Source: an uncultured bacterium
GTDB taxonomy: Bacteria; Patescibacteriota; Gracilibacteria; BD1-5; UBA2023
NCBI GenBank assembly: GCA_903908595.1
Contig: CAIVSN010000158.1
Span: 1-46,893, forward strand
DNA length: 46,893 nucleotides
Direction of reading: 5' to 3'
Below are positions 9,950 through 18,684 of this stretch, in pieces. A program made the position numbers and the translations under genes. The notes below the pieces were generated by a model. That model did not search any database. It saw only the letters and a program-made list of their open reading frames with translations, and was not told the origin of the DNA. Position 1 is the first letter of the stretch. Every line of letters starts with the position of its first letter.

Positions 9950-10231
9950 TTATTTCGCGCCGTTCCCTATCAGTTCGAGCTTCTTTTTCCGGGAAAGGAG
10001 TTTTATCGCATGTTCCCTCTTGCAAGCCTCGCTCCAATTGCCGGCCTCCTCGAAATATGCCAATGTCACCGGCCTCCTCATCCGGGTATACTTCGCGCCG
10101 GTCGGACCGGCATTGTGTTCCTCGACCCTTCTCGAGATATCCTTGGTCGCGCCCGCGTAGAGCGTCCCGTCGGCACAAAGCAACAAGTACGCCCCCATTC
10201 CGCCTCGCGAATCGGGTGAAACGGGATCCAT
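9950..10231 (-). CDS. GIY-YIG domain protein (UPF0213/YhbQ-like)
   Basis: A 93-aa single-domain GIY-YIG protein. The core is [20 protein letters not shown], where the YIG half is Y-A-G, followed by the usual RRVEEHNAG segment with Arg and an ending [18 protein letters not shown]. The family has the nuclease fold, but the cellular substrate of stand-alone YhbQ-type members is not settled. The ATG at 10231 lies 2 bases after the stop of the ABC-F gene, so they are cotranscribed. An internal Met at residue 12 is an alternative start closer to the usual family N-terminus. Confidence 0.88.
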   Translation of the reverse strand: MDPVSPDSRGGMGAYLLLCADGTLYAGATKDISRRVEEHNAGPTGAKYTRMRRPVTLAYFEEAGNWSEACKREHAIKLLSRKKKLELIGNGAK

Positions 10232-10233
10232 GG

Positions 10234-11700
10234 CTAACTTCCGAGTTCCAGGTATTCGTCAATCCGGATCTGCCAAACGAATTCGTCCACGTGCGACACG
10301 AGCACCATCGCGCCCTCGTATTCGTCCAGCGCCTTCGCGATAATCGGCAAGTGCCGGAAGTTGATGTGGTTGGTCGGCTCGTCGAGGATGAGCAATCCCG
10401 GTTCGAGCAGCATCAGCCGGCAAAAGGAAACCAATCCTTTCTGACCTTCGGAAAGGAACTTGATTTGGGACTTCATCATTTCCCCGTTGATCAGGAAGCC
10501 CGCGGCGGTGGAACGGAGCTTCTGCTCCAAAACGATGCCGCCGGAATCGATCATTGCCTGGTTGAGGCAATCGTACACGGTCTGTTCGAAATCGAGCGTG
10601 GAGAAATCCTGCCGGTAGTATCCGACCCGGACGCCTTCGCCGATTTTCGCTCCATCGGATGTGCCGTTCGCGAGGGTTTCGAGCAGGGTGCTCTTCCCTA
10701 TCCCGTTCGGGCCGGACAACAGGAGGTGTTCTCACTTCCTGAGGGAAATGGTTGCTTCCTTGAGTATCGGCCGATGGTCGACGATGATCTTGTACTCGCG
10801 GATACCGAGGATTTCCCCGCCGATATCCTGCTGCATCGGGATGGAAAATTCTCGGATGGTCTTGTCTTCCCGCCGAACGTCGACCATGTTGTCTTCCATT
10901 TCTTCCGCTTTCTCGCGCATTTTCTTGGCAACGAGACGGAGTTTTCCCCCCTTGTGGGCGAAGACGTTGGCCTGTTCCTTGTTCTGCTGGGCGATTTTTG
11001 CCATCTGGGCGTTCTTCATGTTTTCTTTCTCGATCTGGGCGGAAATGCGCTCGACCACGTCGTAGTAGTCCCCCACGTACTGCTCGACCTTCTTGGTAAA
11101 AATATCGAGATACAGGACCCCGTGCGTGAACGCGTTCAAAAAATCCGCGTCATGCGAAATGACCAGACAGGTATTCTTGTACGCGATGAGGAAATCCGTC
11201 AGATGCTGGATGCCATCTCGATCGAGATTGTTCGTCGGCTCGTCGAGGAGGAGAATATCGGGATTCTGGATAAGGGCAGACGCGAGCAGGAGCCTGGCCT
11301 GCTGTCCGCCGGAAAACGAACCGATCACGCGTTCGAGCGGCGCCTTGAGATTGACGACTTCAAGGACCTGCGCGATCTTCGCGTCGATGTTGTACACCGA
11401 GTCGTCCGCGAAATATTTGCGGAAAAACGCTTGGACGGTAAGCGGCTTGTCGGCGGGATCGACAACTTGCTGCGCTATCGCGATCCGGAGGTTCTTATCG
11501 ATGTTGATGGTCCCGTACCGAGGCTTGAACTGACCCATGATCATGTTGAAAATGGTGCTTTTTCCCGCGCCGTTCTGGCCCATGATGGTCATCTTCATCC
11601 CGGATCTCACGGAAAAATCCGCCTCGTCGAGTATCACCTTTTGCGGGCTGAATTCGAACGCGACCTTGTTGAACCGGATTACGGTTTCGTTTGGAGCCAT
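10234..11700 (-). CDS. ABC-F family ATPase (ribosome-associated)
   Basis: The 488-aa soluble tandem ATPase has no membrane segments. NBD1: Walker [10 protein letters not shown], signature [13 protein letters not shown], Walker [13 protein letters not shown]-loop VISHD. An interdomain linker (about 240-300) rich in Lys/Glu follows. NBD2: Walker [10 protein letters not shown], a degenerate signature [12 protein letters not shown], Walker [17 protein letters not shown] at 10732-10734 gives [18 protein letters not shown], the Gly expected before NBD2's Walker A. ABC-F proteins bind the ribosomal E site and act in translation or antibiotic protection; which subtype this is cannot be told. An in-frame ATG at 11730 is less likely than MAPNETV at 11700. 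Confidence 0.93.
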
Positions 11701-11843
11701 AATAAAAACTTGAAATATTTTTCGACACAACTATATCGATTTCGCGGGAAAACCAAATGAATTTGGCACCGAGTTCCGGCAATCTCGATTCGGAGCGCCA
11801 TAAAGGGAGAATTCGAAAGCGGAATACGGAGCCATATAACTTC

Positions 11844-11869
11844 GAAACCCAGCTATGAGGCTGGGTTTC
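11844..11869 (-). terminator. Hairpin after secreted-protein gene
   Basis: A 9-bp stem AAACCCAGC / GCTGGGTTT lies about 40 bases downstream of the TAG at 11909. There is no long T-run after it, so it is a weak terminator or a processing hairpin. The remaining sequence from 11701 to 11908 shows nothing else. Confidence 0.45.
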
Positions 11870-11908
11870 TGGCAAACGGGACCGGATTCGGCATTCGTTG
11901 AACGGTAG

Positions 11909-12691
11909 CTACCGGGTTGCGGTACTGAGGGTAATCTTGATTTTCTTGTTCGCGGCGGCCATATCGGCCTTCTCGATTTTCGCGAAAATTCCCATATCCT
12001 CTTCTTGGACGTATTGTTCCGCTTCATTGTAGAAATCGGTCCGGTTTTGGAGGATCTTTTCGGATACGCCGGCCGTATCTCCTTTCTGTTTTCTGACGGC
12101 CACTAATTCCTTGACGAGGGCCGAGTATTCCTTGGCGGCAACTTTTGCCGTATCCAGGAGCGCCGCGTATTCCTCTTCGGAAATATCGGTTCGGAGAATC
12201 GGGTCGAGCTTCGTTAGAACGGTTGGAACCTTCCTTTGTTTCCCTTTGAAGGATCCGTTGGAAAAACTTTTCTTTCCGAAGTAGACCTTGCCTCCGGTAG
12301 CGTCGAGACTTCCGTTGCTGACGGTAAGTTTGCCGGTAACCCGGAGTTTGCCGGTAACCTTGAACGTATCAGCGTTGCTGACGTTCATGTTGCCGTAAAC
12401 GTAGAGCACGTCGGAGATATCGATTTCACCGACGTTGCTGAGCGTCAAATCGCCCTGGTGGACGGTAGGAGAACTGACCTCGAAGAGATCGGAATTCGAG
12501 AGCCCTTCGTCGTCCATGGAATCGGTATCGAGCGCGTTGTCCGTCATTTCGTTGACATTCATTCCCTGGACGTCATATCCGCTGGTCATGCCGCCCACGT
12601 CCGTGGTCATGTTTGCGGCGTACGTGGCGGATAAGCTTGCGAGCGCAAAAGTAGTTGCGGCCAGCGCGGAAATGCTTTTTTGGTATTTCAT
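11909..12691 (-). CDS. Secreted protein, beta-repeat middle region
   Basis: The 260-aa protein has a signal peptide (KYQKSISALAATTFALASLS ending at ATYA-A). A Met/Asp-rich segment follows (about 27-65). A region of short repeated beta-type strands (about 70-135) comes next, with recurring 'V-N/T-G-L' steps such as TGKLRVTGKLTVSNGSLDAT. The C-terminal part (about 145-260) is helical and charged. The middle recalls polymer-forming or bactofilin-like beta helices but lacks a clear family signature, so no function is assigned. It has no LPxTG, no TM anchor and no UGA codons. It is divergent from the diguanylate cyclase gene, with a 208-bp gap that should hold both promoters. Confidence 0.8.
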   Translation of the reverse strand: MKYQKSISALAATTFALASLSATYAANMTTDVGGMTSGYDVQGMNVNEMTDNALDTDSMDDEGLSNSDLFEVSSPTVHQGDLTLSNVGEIDISDVLYVYGNMNVSNADTFKVTGKLRVTGKLTVSNGSLDATGGKVYFGKKSFSNGSFKGKQRKVPTVLTKLDPILRTDISEEEYAALLDTAKVAAKEYSALVKELVAVRKQKGDTAGVSEKILQNRTDFYNEAEQYVQEEDMGIFAKIEKADMAAANKKIKITLSTATR

Positions 12692-12899
12692 AAGAATATG
12701 GGTTAAAAAAAATACCGGCATATGGTAAGCTAAATTCTTCAAGTTGCAAAGCCAAAACGGGGGAAAACAAAATTTCCCGAACGCATCGGGGCACATGCCG
12801 AACCCTCCCGGAAAATAACACAAGGGTTTGCCTCTCCGGGAATATTTGATATGATTCGGGTATCGTACTACCCATCGAAAAATTATCCGATACCAACCT

Positions 12900-14276
12900 A
12901 TGTTGAAAAGTAACGAAGCCATACCTGAGGCAAATATCGTCGCGACGCCACGAACGGGAACCGCCAGCGACCTTTCCATTTCCCGGAATACCAAATCCGT
13001 TGATACCCTTGCGGGGGAAGTGGAGAGCCTGAAAATCAAAATTTTGGAACAGGAACGTTTGCTTTTCGAAAAGGCCGAGCAGCTCGATCGTATGAAAAAA
13101 AGCTTCTTGAAAACGAAACTGGAACTCAGAATGTCCAAGCGCGTTTCTAAAAGCGTCGACACCATACTCAAAGACCTTGGCAAAATCGATATCGGCGACT
13201 ATATCGGCCTGTTCAACTATATCCTGAACACCCTGCCGGAGAAAATCCGCTGCCGAATGAAATACCACTTCCCGATGTCGGCGGATTCCACGGCAGAAAT
13301 GCACGATTCCGACCTGTTCCTCGCTTTGTTCGAAACCTCGTATGGCCTCATGGACTCGCGCTTCGGCAAAGACCGGGAAATCGGGTACGGAAGTATCGTG
13401 AGCCAAGAAAAATTGGATTTCCCATTTCCGGAAGGATCAGAAATCTATCCGGTCGTGGTCGAGGGAAAGGTTATCGGCCACGTGGAATTCTTGAGAGGCG
13501 ACGGTTCCATAGGATCCTTGGAAAGTATCCGCAGGGCCGTGAACCAGGTACTGCAATATCTCTGAGCCATCGTTTCGCAACTGCAGTACGTTATCATACT
13601 CCAAGAAAACAGCCTCATGATCCGGAAGCACATTTCCATGATCCAGACGGATTTGCTTACCGGGATCAACAGCCGGAGGGGATTTTTTTCCAAAACCGAA
13701 GCATTGCTCCGGAAGTATCCGCTCGCGAAGAAATCGATTCTTGCTATCGATATCGACCACTTCAAGCGTATCAACGATCGATACGGGCATTCGGGATGAG
13801 ACAAGGCGCTTCAGATTATCTCGAAATCGCTCGAAAGGAAACTGGGGAAAATCTTGCGGGAAATGAACGTCAACAACGATGACGAGAAGAGTCATATGCA
13901 CGGGGAAATCGGCCGAATCTGAGGCGAGGAATTCGCCATCCAGCTTATCGGGGCGGATTTGGAAGTCACCCATGCCATCGCCGAAGAGCTCCGGATGGCG
14001 ATAGAGCGGAAACTCTCGAAATTCGAAAACGGCGACGGGTCTATGCCTACCGCGCAGATTACGATAAGCATAGGCGTCGCCTCCTTTGAAAACGACGACT
14101 CCCCGCTCACGGGAAACGAACAGTCCACGATAATGGAACAGGCGGACAAGGCCCTGTATCACGCGAAACAGACGGGGAGAAACAAAGTCATCGCTTATCA
14201 CGACGAACTCGCGACTCCGCCGCAAGAAAGCGATTCCACTTCCCATTTGTCGATACGGAGGAAATGACGGGGATAA
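12900..14276 (+). CDS. Diguanylate cyclase, coiled coil plus GGDEF
   Basis: The 458-aa soluble protein should make c-di-GMP from two GTP. It has a disordered N-terminus, a coiled coil (about 35-85), an unassigned sensor-like region (about 90-230) and a GGDEF domain (about 245-440). The domain has TDLLTGINSRRGFF, AIDIDHFKRINDRYGHSGGD and the active-site RIGGEEFAI. The first glycine of GGEEF and the last Gly of GHSGGD are both UGA codons (13921 and 13798). No RxxD inhibitory site is present five residues before GGEEF. A 30-40-residue insert rich in Asp/Asn sits before the signature. Foldback element B1 follows. Confidence 0.93.
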
Positions 14277-14300
14277 CCGGAGGTTCCGTTCATTTCCCGC

Positions 14301-14464
14301 TTAGTCTCCAAGCAAAAATAACTTACGCTTTCCCATCGTATGCATGAGGCATCAGCCATCGTTGCCTCATGCTTGTGGAGTCTACTCCACTGCACAAGAG
14401 TCGCCTTGCCTGATGCCTCATGCATACGCGGAAAAGTTGCAACTTATTTTTGCTTGGAGACTTA
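14301..14464. repeat. Foldback element B, copy 1
   Basis: The ends are TTAGTCTCCAAGCAAAAATA (14301-14320) and its complement at 14445-14464. A second nested inverted repeat TGCATGAGGCATCAG / CTGATGCCTCATGCA lies inside. It sits between convergent genes, and the TAA stop of the 14462 gene is made by its right end. Related copies lie at 22151-22200 and 25752-25866. Confidence 0.75.
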
Positions 14465-15352
14465 CTCGTCGTCAGTATCGTTTTCGTACAGGATCGGATT
14501 CACCTTGGGATACACTTGGGCAAAGCAGTATTTTCTGATGCGGGTTTCGGGCTCGAAATGGATCGTAAGGGGGGATTTTCTCAAAATGGATTCGGCAAGG
14601 ATGCGATCGACCAACGCCAAGGGAATCTGGGTAATGCGGATGCCGTTCTTCATTTCGAGTTCCAGTTCCATAAAACCGTTGGATTTCAGCGAATTTCCCG
14701 CATCGACGAAATCGTTGCGGGCCAGGCACATGAGCTCTAGCAAGGACGCTTCCACGGGCTTGAGAAAATATTCGGCCGTAATGCTCGCGGTATAATTTTG
14801 TGCTTCGGAGAAAAAACAGCTGTACACGTTTTCTTCCGGATGGTTCGCATCGAGCAGCACGGGAACGTTTTCCGGAAAAAACGCGGAGAGTTCCGATTCG
14901 TCCAGTTCCGACTGCTCGAACGTATCGCTTTCGTCATACTCTTGGCACATTCCTATTTGAATCGACCAACCGGTCAGGATTTTCACCAGGTAATCGTCGA
15001 CGTTTTCGGGAGTTGCGTCAGAAGGTACCGGCATGGTAAGGCGGAGGAAATTATCAACGGGGAACGAAAGCGAATCCCCCTCGGCATCATCGACCCTCAG
15101 CATGGAATCGAAGGAAATACTGGAAGACCGGTTTTCTACGGTCACCTGGCCGAGCCGCATGAGTTTTTCGAAAAACAGTTCGGCTCAGACATCGAGATGT
15201 TGCCGGATTCTTTCCGGATGAATACGGTATTTCGGCTCGGGTCGCACCAATTGGGAAACCTTTGCCGACGAAGCGGGAATCAGCTGGGTGACTCAGGTAG
15301 ATCGCTCCGCGCGGGAGGCGGAAGCCCGACGGAAATCAATGATATTGTCCAT
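14462..15352 (-). CDS. Hypothetical soluble protein, orphan
   Basis: A 296-aa protein I do not recognise. The ATG at 15350-15352 gives a start of MDNIIDFRRASASRAERSTG; two UGA codons (15293 and 15185) are read as Gly, and without them the gene would appear to start at 15160. No signal peptide or TM segment is seen. It is acidic, with Glu/Asp-rich stretches around residues 135-155. The C-terminal part resembles an alpha/beta domain but has no catalytic motif I can name. The TAA is contributed by foldback element B1. It is a single gene, divergent from the gene cluster at 15.5 kb. Confidence 0.75.
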
Positions 15353-15488
15353 ATGGTGCAATTGGAGAATCCAAGGGGAATAATGGCTTGACGCGTGTTG
15401 GATTTGATGTATGTATATTGGAAAAAGTCCGACTGTCAACCAGAAGGCCTATTCCCGGCATAGGAATATCCGAACGCTTCAAAAAATA

Positions 15489-15516
15489 TTGACTCTATAC
15501 GATAATCACGTATAGG
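15489..15516 (+). promoter_or_regulatory. Promoter with overlapping operator palindrome
   Basis: A TTGACT -35 (15489-15494) and TATAGG -10 (15511-15516) are 16 bases apart. A perfect inverted repeat CTATACG / CGTATAG (15495-15501 and 15509-15515, 7-base spacer) fills the spacer and overlaps the -10 box. This is the position of a repressor operator. The regulator is unknown. Confidence 0.5.
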
Positions 15517-15532
15517 TATAGGAGTCTCTGCA

Positions 15533-15598
15533 ATGAAAAGGAATAATGTAAAAACCGGCCTCACACCGACGAATTTTGAATATCCCTACCCTTGCTAA
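15533..15598 (+). CDS. Possible 21-aa leader peptide
   Basis: ATG at 15533 has a GGAG Shine-Dalgarno (15521-15524) 8 bases upstream and runs 21 codons (MKRNNVKTGLTPTNFEYPYP then C) to TAA. It lies between the operator-bearing promoter and the 361-aa gene at 15612, whose own ATG has no Shine-Dalgarno. It could be a leader ORF that couples translation, or merely a chance ORF. Confidence 0.35.
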   Translation: MKRNNVKTGLTPTNFEYPYPC

Positions 15599-15611
15599 AC
15601 CGTAACGGAAC

Positions 15612-16697
15612 ATGAAACCAGACCCCTCGAAACCATCGGGAAGCAGAAGGCAGACCGACCATGCGCAGGAACTCATCGAAATGGAAGAAGACTCCGAGTA
15701 CGACCGTGCCCAAGAACAATTGTTCCATGCCCATTTCGAGGCATCCGAACTGGAAAACGCCTCCCTCAAGGTCCGGTGGGCCGTCGATGGCGCCATGCGG
15801 GCAATCACGGGGAAATCTTTCGATGCCAATTCGGAACGTACCCAATGATTTACCCGGGCGGAGCAGTATCCCCTCTGATTCTGCAACGATATCACGCATG
15901 CCGTCGAAACGATACTCCGATGAGGGCACATCGACCTGATTTCCCGACAATCAAGCCATCTCGCCCATGCGATGGTACGCGAACTGCAAGAAACCGATAC
16001 GGTACGATTGATATCGTGAGGAAAACGCGGGGATTTGCCTACGAGGATTTCCAAATTCGAAAAGGCGGGCGGGGTATTTGGGTCCGTATGGGGAATCATG
16101 CCGAACGAGGCATGCTTCCAATGGTTCATCATCGCCGGCAACCACGTGCTGAACGTAGCGAACGACGCGTCGGACCGCCTCGCCTACCCGGTGGACGTCG
16201 CCCCCCGCGATTCCCACGCGTACCGGAGCATACGCGACTATTTCGACTATATCAAGATCGCGGAAAAATACTGGGGGCAATCGATATTCCGGAACACGGT
16301 CCTGCCTTCCATCGCCCCGCTCTGCCCCATCATCGCGATCGACCGGAAATGAGGCGTTCATTTTCCCCGTCCCGAATCCCTTTCCAAACGGTCGGAAAAA
16401 TCCGGATTCCGGCTCTCGAAACGCGTAGTGGAGAGCCATGGACTGAAGGATCCTCCCGAGGAATTCCTCGCCTATTTCCAGGCGCTCGAATTCCCGGTTT
16501 TCGGCAATATCCCCGATTCGTTCGAGCGTTGGGCAGAAGCGTTCGCGCCTGGCAACGGCAGCGACGGGGAGGAAATGGCTGCATTCCAGTCGCGCCGAGC
16601 CATGTACCTCGCCCAGAAGGCCGAATTCGAATGGCTGGAGAGATACGGGGGCACTTTGGACGGCAAGGCATTGGGGATACGGGAAAACCGGGGATAA
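15612..16697 (+). CDS. Hypothetical soluble protein, 361 aa, orphan
   Basis: I recognise no family. The reading frame is open from 15612 to TAA at 16695 only when five UGA codons (15846, 15876, 15927, 16017 and 16350) are read as Gly. The N-terminal 60 residues are very charged (QELIEMEEDSEYDRAQEQLF) and likely helical. The middle (about 150-240) is a compact domain with FEKAGGVFGSVWGIMPNEA and RLAYPVDVAPRDSHAYRSI. The C-terminal third is helical with an EEFLAYFQALEFPVFGNIP segment. No signal peptide or TM is seen. Two of its UGA codons are followed by T, unlike most internal UGAs here. It lies downstream of the promoter/operator at 15489. Confidence 0.7.
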
Positions 16698-16702
16698 CCC
16701 AC

Positions 16703-16730
16703 TTGTATTCGAACCGATTTTCGATACAAT
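16703..16730 (+). promoter_or_regulatory. Promoter of gltX
   Basis: A TTGTAT -35 (16703-16708) and TACAAT -10 (16725-16730) are 16 bases apart. Transcription would start near 16737, at the remnant of an element A terminal repeat (16737-16760). Confidence 0.5.
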
Positions 16731-16736
16731 TCCGGG

Positions 16737-16760
16737 TATACCCAACAGGAATTGGTTTTA
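16737..16760. repeat. Element A remnant (one terminal repeat)
   Basis: TATACCCAACAGGAATTGGT matches the terminal repeat of element A with one change. No partner end is found nearby, so this is a decayed or truncated copy that now forms the gltX 5' leader. Confidence 0.6.
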
Positions 16761-16780
16761 AATTCCGTAATCCGAACCCT

Positions 16781-16840
16781 ATGCTCTCCCCCGAAGAATC
16801 CCAAAGGATCGCCGATCTTTTGTTTCCCGAAGTTACCTAA
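16781..16840 (+). pseudogene. gltX: 5' fragment of gltX, cut off by an in-frame TAA
   Basis: ATG at 16781 begins MLSPEESQRIADLLFPEVT and meets TAA at 16838-16840. The same frame then continues [17 protein letters not shown] into the catalytic domain. In the longer bacterial GluRS type the N-terminus reads 'ADLxFPxVTKTxxxxExxxP', so the TAA stands where Lys or Glu is expected. One base change would explain it. Translation may restart at ATG 16862. Confidence 0.65.
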
Positions 16841-16861
16841 ACCGTCGCCGATCTCGAAGCG

Positions 16862-18451
16862 ATGTTTCCTCCGAGGCCCCAGGATTTCGTCACGAGAATC
16901 GCGCCGAGCCCAACGGGATTTTTGCATGTCGGAGCGCTGTATATGGCACTCATTTCCACCCAGCTCGCCTATCAGAAAAACGGGATATTTTTCCTGAGGA
17001 TCGAAGACACGGACGACAAGCGCGAGACGGAAACCGGAGTGGCCGACATCCTCTCCTGACTCACGAGGTTCGGGGTAAAAATCGACGAGGGAGCCATCGG
17101 GGAAAACGGTACCGAAATCGGGAATTACGGTCCGTACACCCAATCCAAACGGGCGAGATTCTATCACGTATTCGCAAAGCGACTCGTGGAAAAGTGACTC
17201 GCCTACCCTTGCTTCCTCACGGAAGGCGAAATCGCCGAAATCCGGGATTCGCAAGCGGCCATCGGAAAAATTCCCGGCATCTACGGCAACTATTCCCCCT
17301 GGAGGAACGAATCCTGCGAAAACGTCGTCGCGAGGATCGAAGCCGGGGATCCGTACGTCCTGAGGTTCCACGCGCCATCGGCCATCGGCTCCCGGGTCAA
17401 GGTCTACGACGAAATCCGGGGAACCATCGAAATGGACGATAATTTTCTCGATACCGTGCTGCTCAAGAAAAACGGGATACCGACGTACCACTTCGCGCAC
17501 TTGGTCGACGACCGCCTGATGCGTACTACCCACGTGATGCGGGCGGAGGAATGGCTGCCGTCGCTCCCCCTCCACTACCAGTTGTTCCGTGCCTTTGACC
17601 TTCCGGTGCTCAAATACGCCCACACCGCGCAATTGATGAAAATCGAGAACGGCAACAAGAGAAAACTGAGCAAAAGAAAGGATCCCGAAGCGAACGTCGC
17701 GTTTTTCTTCGAAGCGGGGTACCCGGTACTTGCCATCAAGAACTATCTCTGCGGCATTTTTGATTCCGGCTTCGAGGATTGGAAAATGAAAAACATGGAC
17801 CTCCCCTTCTCCGACTACGTGTTCGATTTCGCCCGAATGCCGAAATCCGGAGCCCTGTTCGACCTCAAGAAATTGGATTCCGTCAGCAATATCCACCTAT
17901 CGCATCTCTCGAACGAGGAACTGTTCGCGCAGATGCTCGACTGGACAGGGGAATTCCGGCCGGAACTGCACGCGATGATGATCGCCGAACGGGAGTTGGC
18001 ATTTCGGGCCATTGGCATCCAACGCGGAACCGAACGGGACCCGAAGAAGTTCACGCGGCTTTCGGACGTCGAGGCCTACCTCGCGCCGTTTTTACGCGGA
18101 GCGTTCGAAGCGCTGAAATCGGCGCGCGGGAGTATCGCGCTTCCCGTGCCGAAAGAATTGGCTATCGAAGTCGTGAACGATTATATCGAACATCTTGACC
18201 TGGAAATGAACGCGAACGACTGGATATCTTGGATGCGAGAGGAAGCCGCAAAATTCAAATTCGCCCGGGACGGCGCGGAATTCAAGGCGGGAGGCTGCGT
18301 GGGGAAATTCGGGGACTATGCCATGATCATCCGGGTCGCGGTAGCGGGGGGTACGAATTCTCCGGATTTGTACGAGATGATGCGGGCGTTGGGGGCGGAT
18401 GAGACGAGGAAGCGATTGGGGGATTTTGCGGATGAAATGCACAATCGTTAG
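16862..18451 (+). CDS. gltX: Glutamate-tRNA ligase
   Basis: This class I synthetase attaches Glu to tRNA-Glu, a step in protein synthesis. From ATG 16862 it has 529 aa. The HIGH-type motif is [14 protein letters not shown], followed by [13 protein letters not shown]; the KMSKS-type motif is [11 protein letters not shown]. Two UGA codons read as Gly (17057, 17195), and the second restores the conserved KGLAYPCF. The C-terminal half is the helical anticodon-binding region. The frame is open upstream to 16781 except for one TAA at 16838, and the upstream peptide looks like the family N-terminus, so either this is a mutated start region or initiation truly occurs at 16862 with no Shine-Dalgarno. 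A strong terminator follows. Confidence 0.9.
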
Positions 18452-18592
18452 TGTTTGACTGGATTTGACGATACGCGTTCGATTCCCACGGCATATTTCG
18501 ATTCGGAAGAATAGGCTTGCCATAGAAAAAAAACCGTTTGCTGAGCTGGCTCACGCAATATCGGGTTGCCCAGCCCGGACTGGCTTGCCATA

Positions 18593-18627
18593 GAAAAATC
18601 CGTCTGCCCAAGACAGACGGATTTTTC
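18593..18627. terminator. Bidirectional intrinsic terminator
   Basis: A stem GAAAAATCCGTCTG / CAGACGGATTTTTC with a short loop is flanked by A and T runs on both sides. It serves the convergent gltX and the FISUMP-type gene. A 17-base direct repeat, GGCTTGCCATAGAAAAA, occurs just before it at about 18515 and again at 18581. Confidence 0.85.
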
Positions 18628-18684
18628 TATCCGGTCGTTTTGGAACGGAAGATTCTTGAAGGAACGGGAATCTTTTCATTGGAA

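Noticed and set aside
10057-11760. Long plus-strand ORF antisense to the ABC-F gene
   Set aside because: Same reason: an antisense shadow of a clear ABC-F gene.
12692-12899. Riboswitch before the diguanylate cyclase
   Set aside because: I could find no conserved c-di-GMP riboswitch pattern; the gap looks like divergent promoters only.
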